From Actinomycetes bacterium (GTDB lineage Bacteria; Actinomycetota; Acidimicrobiia; Acidimicrobiales; Acidimicrobiaceae): DNA of 5,968 bases. Where the stretch lies: NCBI GenBank assembly GCA_021823385.1, contig JAKAOC010000169.1:1-5968 (forward strand), read 5' to 3'. Within the stretch, counting starts at the first letter, position 1, and each line of letters opens with the position of its first letter. This document shows positions 1-5,912 of this stretch, in pieces. Below the pieces are notes generated by a model. It was given only the letters and a program-made list of their open reading frames with translations. It was not told the DNA's origin and searched no databases. Made by a program: the position numbers and the translations under genes.

Positions 1-1360
1 AAGTTGACCGTGTTGCGGGAACCTGGCTTGCGGGATTCCAGGCTACGCCGTCGGGGCGAGGACCCTGGTAGCAACAGGAAGTCGCACCGCCGAGCATGAG
101 GACTGACTTGCCGGTCCAGATCCCCAGCGCGCCCACGCGCTGGTCCGCAGGGATGTTCGGCGTGGGGGCGAGCGGACCGAAGTCCGGAGCTGCAGGCATG
201 GCGGTCCAGGTGTTACTGGCTGGGTCATAGGCGGCGCTTCCAGGCCCCGGGACCGGGAAGTTTGCACGAGGGCCCGCCGATCCACCCATCACAATGAAGA
301 AGCGTCCTGTCCACACCCCCGTCGATCCTTGTTTGGCCCGCAGTGGCGAAAGGGGCAGGGGACGCCAGGTGTTGGTGGCGGGGTTGTATCCGGCGCCCTT
401 GCCGATTTGGGAGGTGAGACCGTTTTGGCCGCCCCATAACAACACTTCGTGTCCAGACCAGGCGGCAGCCGCATAAGCCCGGCCCGGAACCGGCGCAGTC
501 GGCAGGCGCCGCCAGGTGTTGGTGGCGGGGTTGAGTGCGGCGCCGTCATCCAGGGGCGTGATACCCACAATCTGGCCGTGGCTGTCGCGGGCTTCGCTGG
601 CACCACCCCAAACGATCAGTTCTCGGCCGGTCCACACCGCGACCGCCCCCACCCTGGGAGCGAGTGTGGATGTCGGCAAGTAGCGCCAGGTGTTGGTGGC
701 GGGGTTGTAGGCCATCACCACTTCGGTTCCGGTAGCCGGATTTGAGTCCCACACCAGAACCTCGGTACTGGTCCAAAAGGACCTTGGGTCGTACGAAGGG
801 TATGGGAGAGGGTTTGGCATGGCTGCGATGGGATACCATGTGTCGCTGGACGCGTCCCAGGCGGCGCCGTCGGTGGACTGCGTGGCATGCACCATGGTCC
901 CGTCCGGGCTTGCCCACCCCCCGGCCACGATCATCTGCGATCCGGTCCATGCCCCGACGGCGAAGGAGCGGGCGGTCAATGGTGCAGGCGGCAGAGTCCC
1001 CCAGCTGTTGGTTTGTGGGTTGAAGCTGGACATATTGACCGACCCGACCGAGGCACAGCACCCGGCATCGGCCACCAGGAGCTCCTTTCCGGTCCAGCCC
1101 ATCGGCGTTGTGATCGACACCTTGCCGGCCGGGATGAGCGACCAGCTGCCATCGCTCGCCGATACGCCAGTGGTCGACGAGACGGCACCGGTTGTCGGGC
1201 TTTGCGAAGTGGTATGGCCCGTAGTGGTCGATTGGCCGGCCATGTAGGCTCCCGACGAGCAAGCTGCCGCAGTCGATGCAGCAACTAGCGCTCCGGCGAG
1301 TGCCAACAATGCGACACCGGGTCTCCCACCGATCCGCTTAGGACGCTGGGGAGCACTCAT
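1..1360 (-). CDS. Kelch-repeat beta-propeller lipoprotein, 3' end beyond window
   Basis: The frame is open for 453 codons from ATG at 1360 to the left edge with no stop, so the C-terminus lies outside the window. The N-terminus has a basic segment (R6, K8, R9, R13), a hydrophobic stretch (about 15-33) and Cys34 in a TAAAC context, which fits a lipoprotein signal peptide, although Ala at -3 is weaker than the usual Leu. A Ser/Thr-rich linker (about 43-70) follows. Seven kelch-type corner motifs of the NPxTNTW kind start near residues 114, 169, 219, 277, 326, 379 and 442. Most are preceded by a WTGxxxxxxGG strand pair such as VWTGRELIVWGG. This fits a seven-bladed propeller displayed outside the membrane, probably for binding proteins or glycans. 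No catalytic residues or partner can be named. The start is supported by AGGAGG nine bases upstream. A second propeller lipoprotein gene lies upstream on the same strand. Confidence 0.85.
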   Translation of the reverse strand, partial: MSAPQRPKRIGGRPGVALLALAGALVAASTAAACSSGAYMAGQSTTTGHTTSQSPTTGAVSSTTGVSASDGSWSLIPAGKVSITTPMGWTGKELLVADAGCCASVGSVNMSSFNPQTNSWGTLPPAPLTARSFAVGAWTGSQMIVAGGWASPDGTMVHATQSTDGAAWDASSDTWYPIAAMPNPLPYPSYDPRSFWTSTEVLVWDSNPATGTEVVMAYNPATNTWRYLPTSTLAPRVGAVAVWTGRELIVWGGASEARDSHGQIVGITPLDDGAALNPATNTWRRLPTAPVPGRAYAAAAWSGHEVLLWGGQNGLTSQIGKGAGYNPATNTWRPLPLSPLRAKQGSTGVWTGRFFIVMGGSAGPRANFPVPGPGSAAYDPASNTWTAMPAAPDFGPLAPTPNIPADQRVGALGIWTGKSVLMLGGATSCCYQGPRPDGVAWNPASQVPATRST

Positions 1361-1368
1361 GAGTCTCG

Positions 1369-1376
1369 CCCTCCTC
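1369..1376 (-). promoter_or_regulatory. Shine-Dalgarno site of the kelch lipoprotein gene
   Basis: On the minus strand GAGGAGGG lies about nine bases before the ATG at 1360. This is a near-perfect anti-16S match and fixes the start. Two more SD-like purine runs lie just upstream, at 1385-1393 (AGGAGAAGG) and 1397-1402 (GGGAGG). Confidence 0.7.
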
Positions 1377-1523
1377 TAACGGATCCTTCTCCTAAACCTC
1401 CCGAAGACCATCTTGAAAGAGTCACGGCTTTGGGCTCAGAGGCAAAGGGCACCTCCTGTCGGGACGTCCGGGGCGACGATTCAACGATCGAAGCTCGCCA
1501 GCCGGGCCGGCCACCGCGGCGCT

Positions 1524-1543
1524 TGTGGCCTTTTCAGGCCACA
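1524..1543. repeat. Inverted repeat, possible hairpin in the intergenic gap
   Basis: TGTGGCC and GGCCACA form a perfect 7-bp stem around a TTTTCA loop. No T-run follows on either strand, so it is not a classical Rho-independent terminator. It lies about 70 bases past the stop of the upstream minus-strand gene and could attenuate read-through or stabilise a 3' end. That role is inference. Confidence 0.45.
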
Positions 1544-1597
1544 CCGATGGCGCCGGGATTACCGCCGGCCTGCCCACCGCAAGCTCACCAGCACCAA

Positions 1598-1613
1598 TAG
1601 CCGCCGACGGCTA
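1598..1613 (-). terminator. Weak hairpin at the end of the TolB-like lipoprotein gene
   Basis: TAGCCG and CGGCTA form a 6-bp stem with a four-base loop that includes the TAG stop codon at 1611-1613. Only a TTGG follows on the minus strand, with no U-tract, so termination here is doubtful. Confidence 0.2.
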
Positions 1614-2918
1614 GAGCATCAAGGCAGCGTTGACGCTGCCACCGTTGACCGATCCCCCAAGTAGCGGAGTGACAGTGCCGGCGAGCGGGTCAAACCAGTC
1701 GACGAAACCACCCGACTGGCCTCCGGAGCCGGTGAGTGATTTCGGTGCAATGAATACAGCCAGACGGTTCCGGAAAGCCCCCAACGAAGAGACGTTTTCG
1801 AACCTCCATTGGTCCGGCACGGCGACAATCTCGGACGTGCCGTTAGGTCCCAGCCTGAGCAGGCCGAAGAGGCAGGTATCCATGTGGCAACTTCCCGTGC
1901 GGCTGTAAACGCCGGTCGACAGCTGCCACGCGTTCTGGCCGGGACCCAGCCGGCTCGGCGCTCGACCATCGCTTGGGATCAGCCACAGTGAGGGCTCGGC
2001 CGAGGATCCGCACACCGCCAGGATCTCATCGGCGTTCCACCAGCGCAGAGTTGTACACACGCCTGGGACGGGGATCGGGAGGAACCGGAGCAGCAGGCCA
2101 TCGTTGCGGACCAGTGCGATGCCCGCGGTGGTGGTGTCGAAAGCTAGTTCGCTTCCGTCGGGGGAGTACGACCCGCCGCGTATGGCCCCGGTCAGGTCGT
2201 ATGAGGCTGGGAAGGTGAACTGGATGTCCCCGGTCAAGGCGAACCGCCGTGCCGGGATGTCGTTGCTGGCAGCGCTAAAGATCGCCTTCCCATCCGGCCT
2301 CGTGAAGGTTGGGAACTGGCCGGTGGCCGGCAGCGTGAATGATGGTGTCGACCCGGTGGCGAGATCAAGTACGGTCAACTCAACCTCCGCGCCACCCCCG
2401 AAACGAGTCAGGAAGAGGGCCCGCTTGCTGTCCCCGGACCACGCGACGGGATCACCGTTGGGGATCGACGCCGCGGTGGCGAGGGCGTAGCGGCCCCCAA
2501 GTGGATCGACGAGGAACAGCACCGTGCCAGGCGGGTTAGCCGTAGTGAGGTCGGCCGCCGGCTGTGCTGCGGTTGGTGCCCATTTGGCCAGCAACCACCC
2601 AGGGCCAACCAGTGACCAGGGGACATCCGAGCGCTGACCAACCTGACCGGCTGACAGCATATGGGGCTGGGCGGTCGTAATGGATGGCACGGCGGCGGCG
2701 CTCGTCGGCGTGCTGCTCGATGGCGGCTGAACAGCATGCTGCGCGGCGGAGCCGCAACTTGCCATCACCATGGCCAGCGCCGCCACCGCGACGCCTGACC
2801 GGCGCCGCGAGGGAACGCGACCACCAACCCTCCAGCGATACAGGTCGCGCGCGAACCCAGCCAGGCAACCCCGGCCGAGGCACTTGCCAACCTCCGAGCC
2901 GCGGAAGGCTCGTTTCAT
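1611..2918 (-). CDS. Predicted lipoprotein with TolB/WD40-like beta-propeller domain
   Basis: From ATG at 2918 the product is 435 residues. A long basic N-region ends in SRRR (37-40). A short hydrophobic stretch (about 42-52) and a lipobox MASC with Cys55 follow, indicating export and lipidation; the Arg cluster could suit Tat but lacks the full consensus. A Ser/Thr/Pro/Ala linker precedes a beta-rich domain. Repeats of the TolB PD40 kind appear at about 160-171 (WSGDSKRALFLT), 205-216 (FTRPDGKAIFSA) and 251-261 (YSPDGSELAFD), with a fourth, weaker one near 292-304. Cys pairs near 288/303 and 344/349 could form disulfides. The tail repeats GGSVN twice. Function is unknown; such propellers usually bind partners. 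TTG 2942 and ATG 2924 are alternative starts, and none has its own good SD. ATG 2918 is preferred because it overlaps the stop of a leader ORF with a strong SD. Confidence 0.75.
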   Translation of the reverse strand: MKRAFRGSEVGKCLGRGCLAGFARDLYRWRVGGRVPSRRRSGVAVAALAMVMASCGSAAQHAVQPPSSSTPTSAAAVPSITTAQPHMLSAGQVGQRSDVPWSLVGPGWLLAKWAPTAAQPAADLTTANPPGTVLFLVDPLGGRYALATAASIPNGDPVAWSGDSKRALFLTRFGGGAEVELTVLDLATGSTPSFTLPATGQFPTFTRPDGKAIFSAASNDIPARRFALTGDIQFTFPASYDLTGAIRGGSYSPDGSELAFDTTTAGIALVRNDGLLLRFLPIPVPGVCTTLRWWNADEILAVCGSSAEPSLWLIPSDGRAPSRLGPGQNAWQLSTGVYSRTGSCHMDTCLFGLLRLGPNGTSEIVAVPDQWRFENVSSLGAFRNRLAVFIAPKSLTGSGGQSGGFVDWFDPLAGTVTPLLGGSVNGGSVNAALML

Positions 2919-2974
2919 CTGCATGAGCGCACCATGCCGCAACCGGAGACCGGCCGCCAGAGACCAACGGCCAT
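2915..2974 (-). CDS. Short leader ORF coupled to the TolB-like lipoprotein gene
   Basis: ATG at 2974 opens a 19-codon frame, MAVGLWRPVSGCGMVRSCR, preceded by GGGGAGG six bases upstream, the best ribosome-binding site in this neighbourhood. Its TGA overlaps the ATG at 2918 as ATGA, the classic arrangement for translational coupling. The lipoprotein gene has no good SD of its own, so ribosomes terminating here may start it. The peptide has two Cys and matches no family I recognise. It may have no function beyond recruiting ribosomes, or the overlap may be chance in GC-rich DNA. Confidence 0.35.
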   Translation of the reverse strand: MAVGLWRPVSGCGMVRSCR

Positions 2975-2980
2975 TTCTGA

Positions 2981-2987
2981 CCTCCCC
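2981..2987 (-). promoter_or_regulatory. Strong Shine-Dalgarno site before the leader ORF
   Basis: GGGGAGG on the minus strand sits six bases ahead of ATG 2974. It is out of frame and too distant to serve the 2918, 2924 or 2942 lipoprotein starts directly, so it is the main evidence for translation entering at the leader ORF. Confidence 0.5.
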
Positions 2988-3309
2988 GAACGAGCGCCCT
3001 TATTTCGCGTCTAGCCACTCGCCGAGCGTCAGCTGGTCAGCGCCTGGAAACGGATCTTTGGGGGCTTCGGTGCCCAACGCTGTGGTTCGTCATTGCCTTT
3101 CGGCGTAGTGCCCGTATATGGCGATCGGCGATGGCCCGGTGGGACCGCTTGAACACACTTATCGGCCCAAGGACTTGGTGATGCTCTGGTCGCTCAGGAG
3201 CTGTTCGCGGAGGATGTCCTCGCGGCCGCATGCTCGGCCGGCTCGCGGAGCATAGCTTGGCAAGGTCCGGTGGAAGGGCGTAGACGGCTGCCAGGCGCCA
3301 AGACCGGAG
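2988..3309. other. Non-coding gap between lipoprotein locus and IS remnant
   Basis: No convincing gene lies in these 322 bp. The part next to 2987 should carry the promoter of the minus-strand lipoprotein locus, but no good -35/-10 pair was found. A minus-strand frame ending at TAA 3159-3161 finishes REDILREQLLSDQSITKSLGR with GC-rich third positions. Its upstream part runs into the IS end, so it could be the 3' stump of an interrupted gene. A second minus-strand frame across the same bases is also open, so the evidence is weak. Confidence 0.4.
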
Positions 3310-3316
3310 TGTTGAT

Positions 3317-3362
3317 GCCGCTCGAAAACTGTGGACACTTTCGCCGCTCGAAAAGTGAACAC
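3317..3362. repeat. Tandem subterminal repeats at the IS21 left end
   Basis: GCCGCTCGAAAA occurs at 3317-3328 and again at 3343-3354, 26 bp apart. Each copy is followed by a related ACAC-containing segment (GTGGACAC at 3331-3338, GTGAACAC at 3355-3362). IS21-family ends characteristically carry several such transposase-binding repeats, so these mark the element's left terminus just ahead of istA. Confidence 0.6.
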
Positions 3363-3377
3363 TCACATGATTGGAGT

Positions 3378-4426
3378 GTGATCACTTTGGAAGATTGGGC
3401 GTTGATTCGCCGCCTCGTCGCTGACGGGGTCCCCAAGTCCCGTATCGCCACCCAGCTCGGCATCGCGAGGACCACGGTTTACTCCGCCGCTGAGTCCATC
3501 GAGCCGCCACGTTATGAACGAAGTCCCAGTCAGACGGCCTTCTCGCCGTATGAGTTGACCGTTGGATCCCTGCTCTGGGAGTACCCGAGGATGCCGGCGA
3601 CGTTGATCGCGGAACGGGTGGGCTGGCGTGGCTCTTCAAGCTGGTTTCGGCAGAACGTGTCGAGGCTGCGTCCAGAGTACTTCCCCAACGATCCGGCCGA
3701 CCGGCTCTGCCATCTTCCCGGGGCCCAGATCCAGGGCGGCCGGTGGTTCCCGCCGGTCAAGGTTCCCCTCTCCGCTACGGAGAGCGCGTCTCCACCCGTG
3801 CTGGTGATGGTGGCCTCCTACTCCCGGTTCATCTGCGCCATGATGCTCTCCAGCCGCAGGACCTATGATCTGGTGGCGGGCACGTGGATGCTTCTGGAGG
3901 GCAGCTTCGGGGCGGTTCCGCGCCAGCTGCTCTGGGACAACGAAGCCGGGATCGGGCGGCGCGGCAAGCTGGTGGCAGAAGTGGCGAGCTTGGTGGGCAC
4001 CCTTGCCACCAGGCTTACCCAGGCCAGGCCGTAGGACCCGAGACCGAGGGGATCGCGGAGCGAGCGAATCGCTATCTGGAGACCTCCTTTCTCCCCGGGC
4101 GCTCTTTCTCCTGTCCCATGGACTTCACTGCGCAGCTGACACGGTGGCTCCAGATCGCCAACCGGCGCAGGGTGCGCCGCAAGCCGCAGTTGCAGGCGGG
4201 GCTGAGGCCGGGCATCGACTTTCCCCTCTGGGCGGCGGAGGTCCCTTCGCGGCTCATCCTCACGGCGGACTCCTCGGCTGCGATCGGCGCCGGCCTTTCA
4301 CTGAGGCCCCTGGAGGAGACGATCGCCGACACCCACGCCTTTGAAAGCCGGGCGCAGACAATTCAAAAGGCGCGCATCGGCATCTCGGCCGAGCGCGAGC
4401 TGGAGCTCCTCAGGAGCCTGACCTAA
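3378..4426 (+). pseudogene. istA: Inactivated IS21-family transposase (IstA-like)
   Basis: IstA is the DDE integrase of IS21 elements. The frame from GTG 3378 starts VITLEDWALIRRL and has a helix-turn-helix (about residues 18-39, RIATQLGIARTTV). It continues through the integrase core with PPVLVMVASYSRF and LLWDNEAGIGRRG. Family-typical ERANRYLETSFLPGR follows, but in another frame. Lesions: the family's QCDLW first-Asp motif reads QGGRW, so Gly replaces the catalytic Asp at 3738-3740. TAG at 4032-4034 stops the first frame where the family usually has Tyr in RPYDPE. One base is missing within about 4035-4042, moving the catalytic Glu (4058-4060) into the third frame. Past about 4170 the sequence is shorter than and unlike the family, rejoining only near IADTHAFESRAQTI. 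The second Asp (3936-3938) is kept. An open frame upstream to 3270 crosses the IS end and is not used. Family motifs are from memory, not an alignment. Confidence 0.8.
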
Positions 4427-4431
4427 TCCCC

Positions 4432-4448
4432 GGAGGCCATGCGCCTCC
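4432..4448 (+). terminator. Hairpin just after the transposase frame
   Basis: GGAGGC and GCCTCC form a perfect 6-bp stem with a five-base loop, six bases after the transposase TAA. No T-run follows, so it is at best a weak intrinsic terminator. Confidence 0.3.
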
Positions 4449-4637
4449 AGAGCAGTGCAAAGCCTTGCGCGGGCCGCTCCGGATGATACAAGCCATTCCC
4501 AGCGGTGCTTCGTGGAGACGGCTGTCTAACGAATTGCCAGCTCAGGCGGTTCCCGCCGGGCACCTCGGCAATCCGGTTCAAAAGCAAAGAACAAGTTCCG
4601 CCAGAATTCAGACAAAAGCCGGTCATCGGTCAGCTTC

Positions 4638-4667
4638 TGGACATCCCCGGTGGATAGAAGTTGTAAC
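4638..4667 (+). promoter_or_regulatory. Candidate promoter of the sugar ABC transporter operon
   Basis: TGGACA (4638-4643, five of six to the sigma70 -35 consensus) and TGTAAC (4662-4667, four of six to the -10) are 18 bp apart, about 60 bp ahead of ATG 4731. The -10 lies inside an inverted repeat, so a bound repressor would block it. In GC-rich bacteria such matches are weak evidence. Confidence 0.3.
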
Positions 4668-4676
4668 CGGTACAAC
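4660..4676. promoter_or_regulatory. Inverted repeat resembling a LacI-family operator
   Basis: GTTGTA and TACAAC flank ACCGG. The core TTGTAACCGG-TACAA is one base short of the symmetric TTGTAACCGGTTACAA, which has the central CG typical of LacI-family operators. It lies 54 bp ahead of ATG 4731 and overlaps the candidate -10. Local control of sugar uptake genes by LacI-type repressors is common, so an operator role is reasonable but inferred. Confidence 0.4.
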
Positions 4677-4730
4677 CGATCCGGCGACGGCCTCAGCCGG
4701 CGCAAAGGAAGTTCCACGACGGGAGTTGGA

Positions 4731-5900
4731 ATGACCGCAATCGCACTCGAAGGGCTCACAAAGAGCTTCGCAAACACCCGCGCTCCGGCGCTGGATGGCG
4801 TCGACCTCGAAATCCACGACGGTGAGTTCGTGGTGCTCCTCGGACCTTCGGGCTGCGGCAAGTCCACGACGCTGCGGATGATCGCCGGTCTCGAGCAGCC
4901 GGATTCCGGATCCATACGCTTCGACGGGAGGGTCGTGAACGACGTTCCCGGCAGCGACCGCAGAGTCGGCATGGTATTCCAGAACTACGCGCTCTATCCC
5001 CACATGACGGTTGAGGAGAACCTCTCCTTCGGCCTGCGCTCACGTGGCGAGTCCAAGGCCAGCACCGCAGCCAGGGTCGGGGAAGTCCTGACGATGCTGG
5101 GCCTCTCCGAGCATGGGAGGCGCCGGCCGCGCGAGCTTTCCGGGGGACAACGACAGCGCGTTGCCCTGGGCCGAGCCCTGGTTGGCAGGCCATCGGTCTT
5201 CCTCATGGACGAGCCGCTCTCGAATTTGGACGCAAATCTGCGCGAGCAGATGCGAATGGAGATCGCAAGGCTGCACGCCGAGCACGGGATCACCACCGTT
5301 TACGTCACCCATGACCAAGTGGAGGCGCTCACCCTCGCGGACCGGATCGTGGTGATGGACGCTGGGAGTGTGCGCCAAGTGGCAACCCCCCGGGAGCTCT
5401 ACCTCGCCCCCAACGACACCTTCGTGGCAGGCTTCATCGGATCGCCCGGCATGAACTTGCTGCGAGTTCCGCTCCACCTGCTCGAGCACGCCGGCCCCGG
5501 CGCCTCCACGGTGACGGCGGCGGCGGCCCTCCTATCCCGCCTGCGCAAATACGGAGGAGCAGAAGCGGTAATAGGTGTGCGCCCGGAGGGTCTCCGACTC
5601 GACGGCCCCTCCGGAGCCCTGCGCCTCGACTGCCGAGTCGCCCTGGTGGAGCAGCTCGGGACGCATCTTCAGGTTCACTTGAACCTGACGTCTCCGCTCG
5701 AGCGGCTGGATCTCATCGCCAAGCTTCCCCCCGACCACGACCTGCGTCGCGGCGACATCATCACGCTTTCATGCGACGACGAGGAGATCCACCTCTTCGA
5801 CCCGTCGACCGGCGTGAGGCTGACAGAACGCGCCCAGGGAAACCGCTCCTTAGCTCTCGCCGGCCACGGTGGGGCGGCGAGCCCGCAAGCGGCTGGGTGA
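4731..5900 (+). CDS. Sugar ABC importer ATP-binding protein, MalK/UgpC family
   Basis: This is the cytoplasmic ATPase that powers a carbohydrate or glycerophosphodiester ABC importer together with two permeases and a binding protein. The 389-residue product has a complete nucleotide-binding domain: Walker A GPSGCGKST (38-46), Q-loop Q84 in FQNYALYPHMT, signature LSGGQ (136-140), Walker B VFLMDEP (156-162, catalytic E161), D-loop SNLD (164-167) and H-loop His194. The family follow-on GFIGSPGMN (234-242) leads into a C-terminal TOBE-type regulatory domain with IGVRPEGL (281-288). Length is slightly above the usual 360-370 because of a tail, rich in Ala and Gly, after LFDPSTG. ATG 4731 is chosen because the family sequence begins there (TAIALEGLTKSF) and GGGAG lies five bases upstream; the frame is open further upstream to GTG 4650. 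The substrate cannot be told from the ATPase, and symbols such as malK, msmK or ugpC are not assigned. Confidence 0.93.
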   Translation: MTAIALEGLTKSFANTRAPALDGVDLEIHDGEFVVLLGPSGCGKSTTLRMIAGLEQPDSGSIRFDGRVVNDVPGSDRRVGMVFQNYALYPHMTVEENLSFGLRSRGESKASTAARVGEVLTMLGLSEHGRRRPRELSGGQRQRVALGRALVGRPSVFLMDEPLSNLDANLREQMRMEIARLHAEHGITTVYVTHDQVEALTLADRIVVMDAGSVRQVATPRELYLAPNDTFVAGFIGSPGMNLLRVPLHLLEHAGPGASTVTAAAALLSRLRKYGGAEAVIGVRPEGLRLDGPSGALRLDCRVALVEQLGTHLQVHLNLTSPLERLDLIAKLPPDHDLRRGDIITLSCDDEEIHLFDPSTGVRLTERAQGNRSLALAGHGGAASPQAAG

Positions 5901-5912
5901 GGTCGGGTACGC

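Larger units (their letters stand above)
1361..1610. other. Intergenic region between the two lipoprotein genes
   Basis: This 250-bp stretch separates the stop of the upstream lipoprotein gene from the start of the kelch gene. It holds the purine-rich ribosome-binding region of the kelch gene, an inverted repeat at 1524-1543, and a small hairpin at 1598-1613 overlapping the upstream stop codon. No convincing -35/-10 pair was found on the minus strand, so whether the two genes are co-transcribed is open. A plus-strand reading frame starting at 1413 has no ribosome-binding site and no recognisable family, and was not called. Confidence 0.5.
3310..4426 (+). mobile_element. Remnant of an IS21-family insertion sequence
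   Basis: The left end probably begins at TGTTGATGCC (3310) and carries a duplicated subterminal motif typical of IS21 ends. It is followed by a degenerate istA-like frame. An intact element would continue with istB (AAA+ helper ATPase) and an inverted right end. Neither is present: no sequence resembling the reverse complement of the left terminus occurs between 4427 and the ABC transporter gene. The right boundary given is only the end of the transposase frame. The element was probably cut back by deletion and cannot move on its own. Confidence 0.7.
4427..4730. other. Intergenic region upstream of the ABC ATPase gene
   Basis: These 304 bp contain no convincing gene. The left part has a hairpin right after the transposase stop. 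The right part holds a promoter-like pair and an inverted repeat ahead of the transporter gene. The middle (about 4500-4620) is somewhat less GC-rich. A minus-strand frame there ending TDDRLLSEFWRNLFFAFEP looks protein-like, but it runs antisense into the ABC gene and has no start signal, so it was not called. No istB or IS right end was seen. Confidence 0.5.

Noticed and set aside
546..1262. A 238-codon minus-strand ORF, the longest closed ORF at the left end
   Set aside because: It is out of frame with the kelch lipoprotein frame, which is open from 1360 to the edge, has a signal peptide, repeats and a good SD. The 238-codon product is Arg/His-rich with no domain: a shadow.
1413..1664. Plus-strand ORF in the lipoprotein intergenic gap
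   Set aside because: It has no ribosome-binding site, an Arg-rich composition without a family, and overlaps the end of the opposite-strand lipoprotein gene.
2536..3018. A 160-codon minus-strand ORF overlapping the TolB-like lipoprotein start
   Set aside because: It is in a different frame, very Arg/Gly-rich and has no domain, while the overlapped frame has a lipobox and propeller repeats.
4020..4060. Programmed ribosomal frameshifting in the transposase
   Set aside because: No slippery heptamer is visible, IS21 istA is normally one continuous frame, and the first catalytic Asp is also lost. Decay explains this better.
3865..4344. Plus-strand 159-codon ORF in the third frame of the transposase region
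   Set aside because: It is Gly/Ala/Arg-rich with no IS21 motifs. The family motifs occur in the other two frames.
3304..4435. CCGGAG at 3304-3309 and 4430-4435 as a target-site duplication
   Set aside because: A 6-mer match is expected by chance in GC-rich DNA, and no IS right terminal repeat borders the second copy.
4526..4972. Minus-strand ORF antisense to the start of the ABC ATPase gene
   Set aside because: It overlaps the Walker A coding region of a clear MalK-type gene, lacks a start signal and has no recognisable domain.
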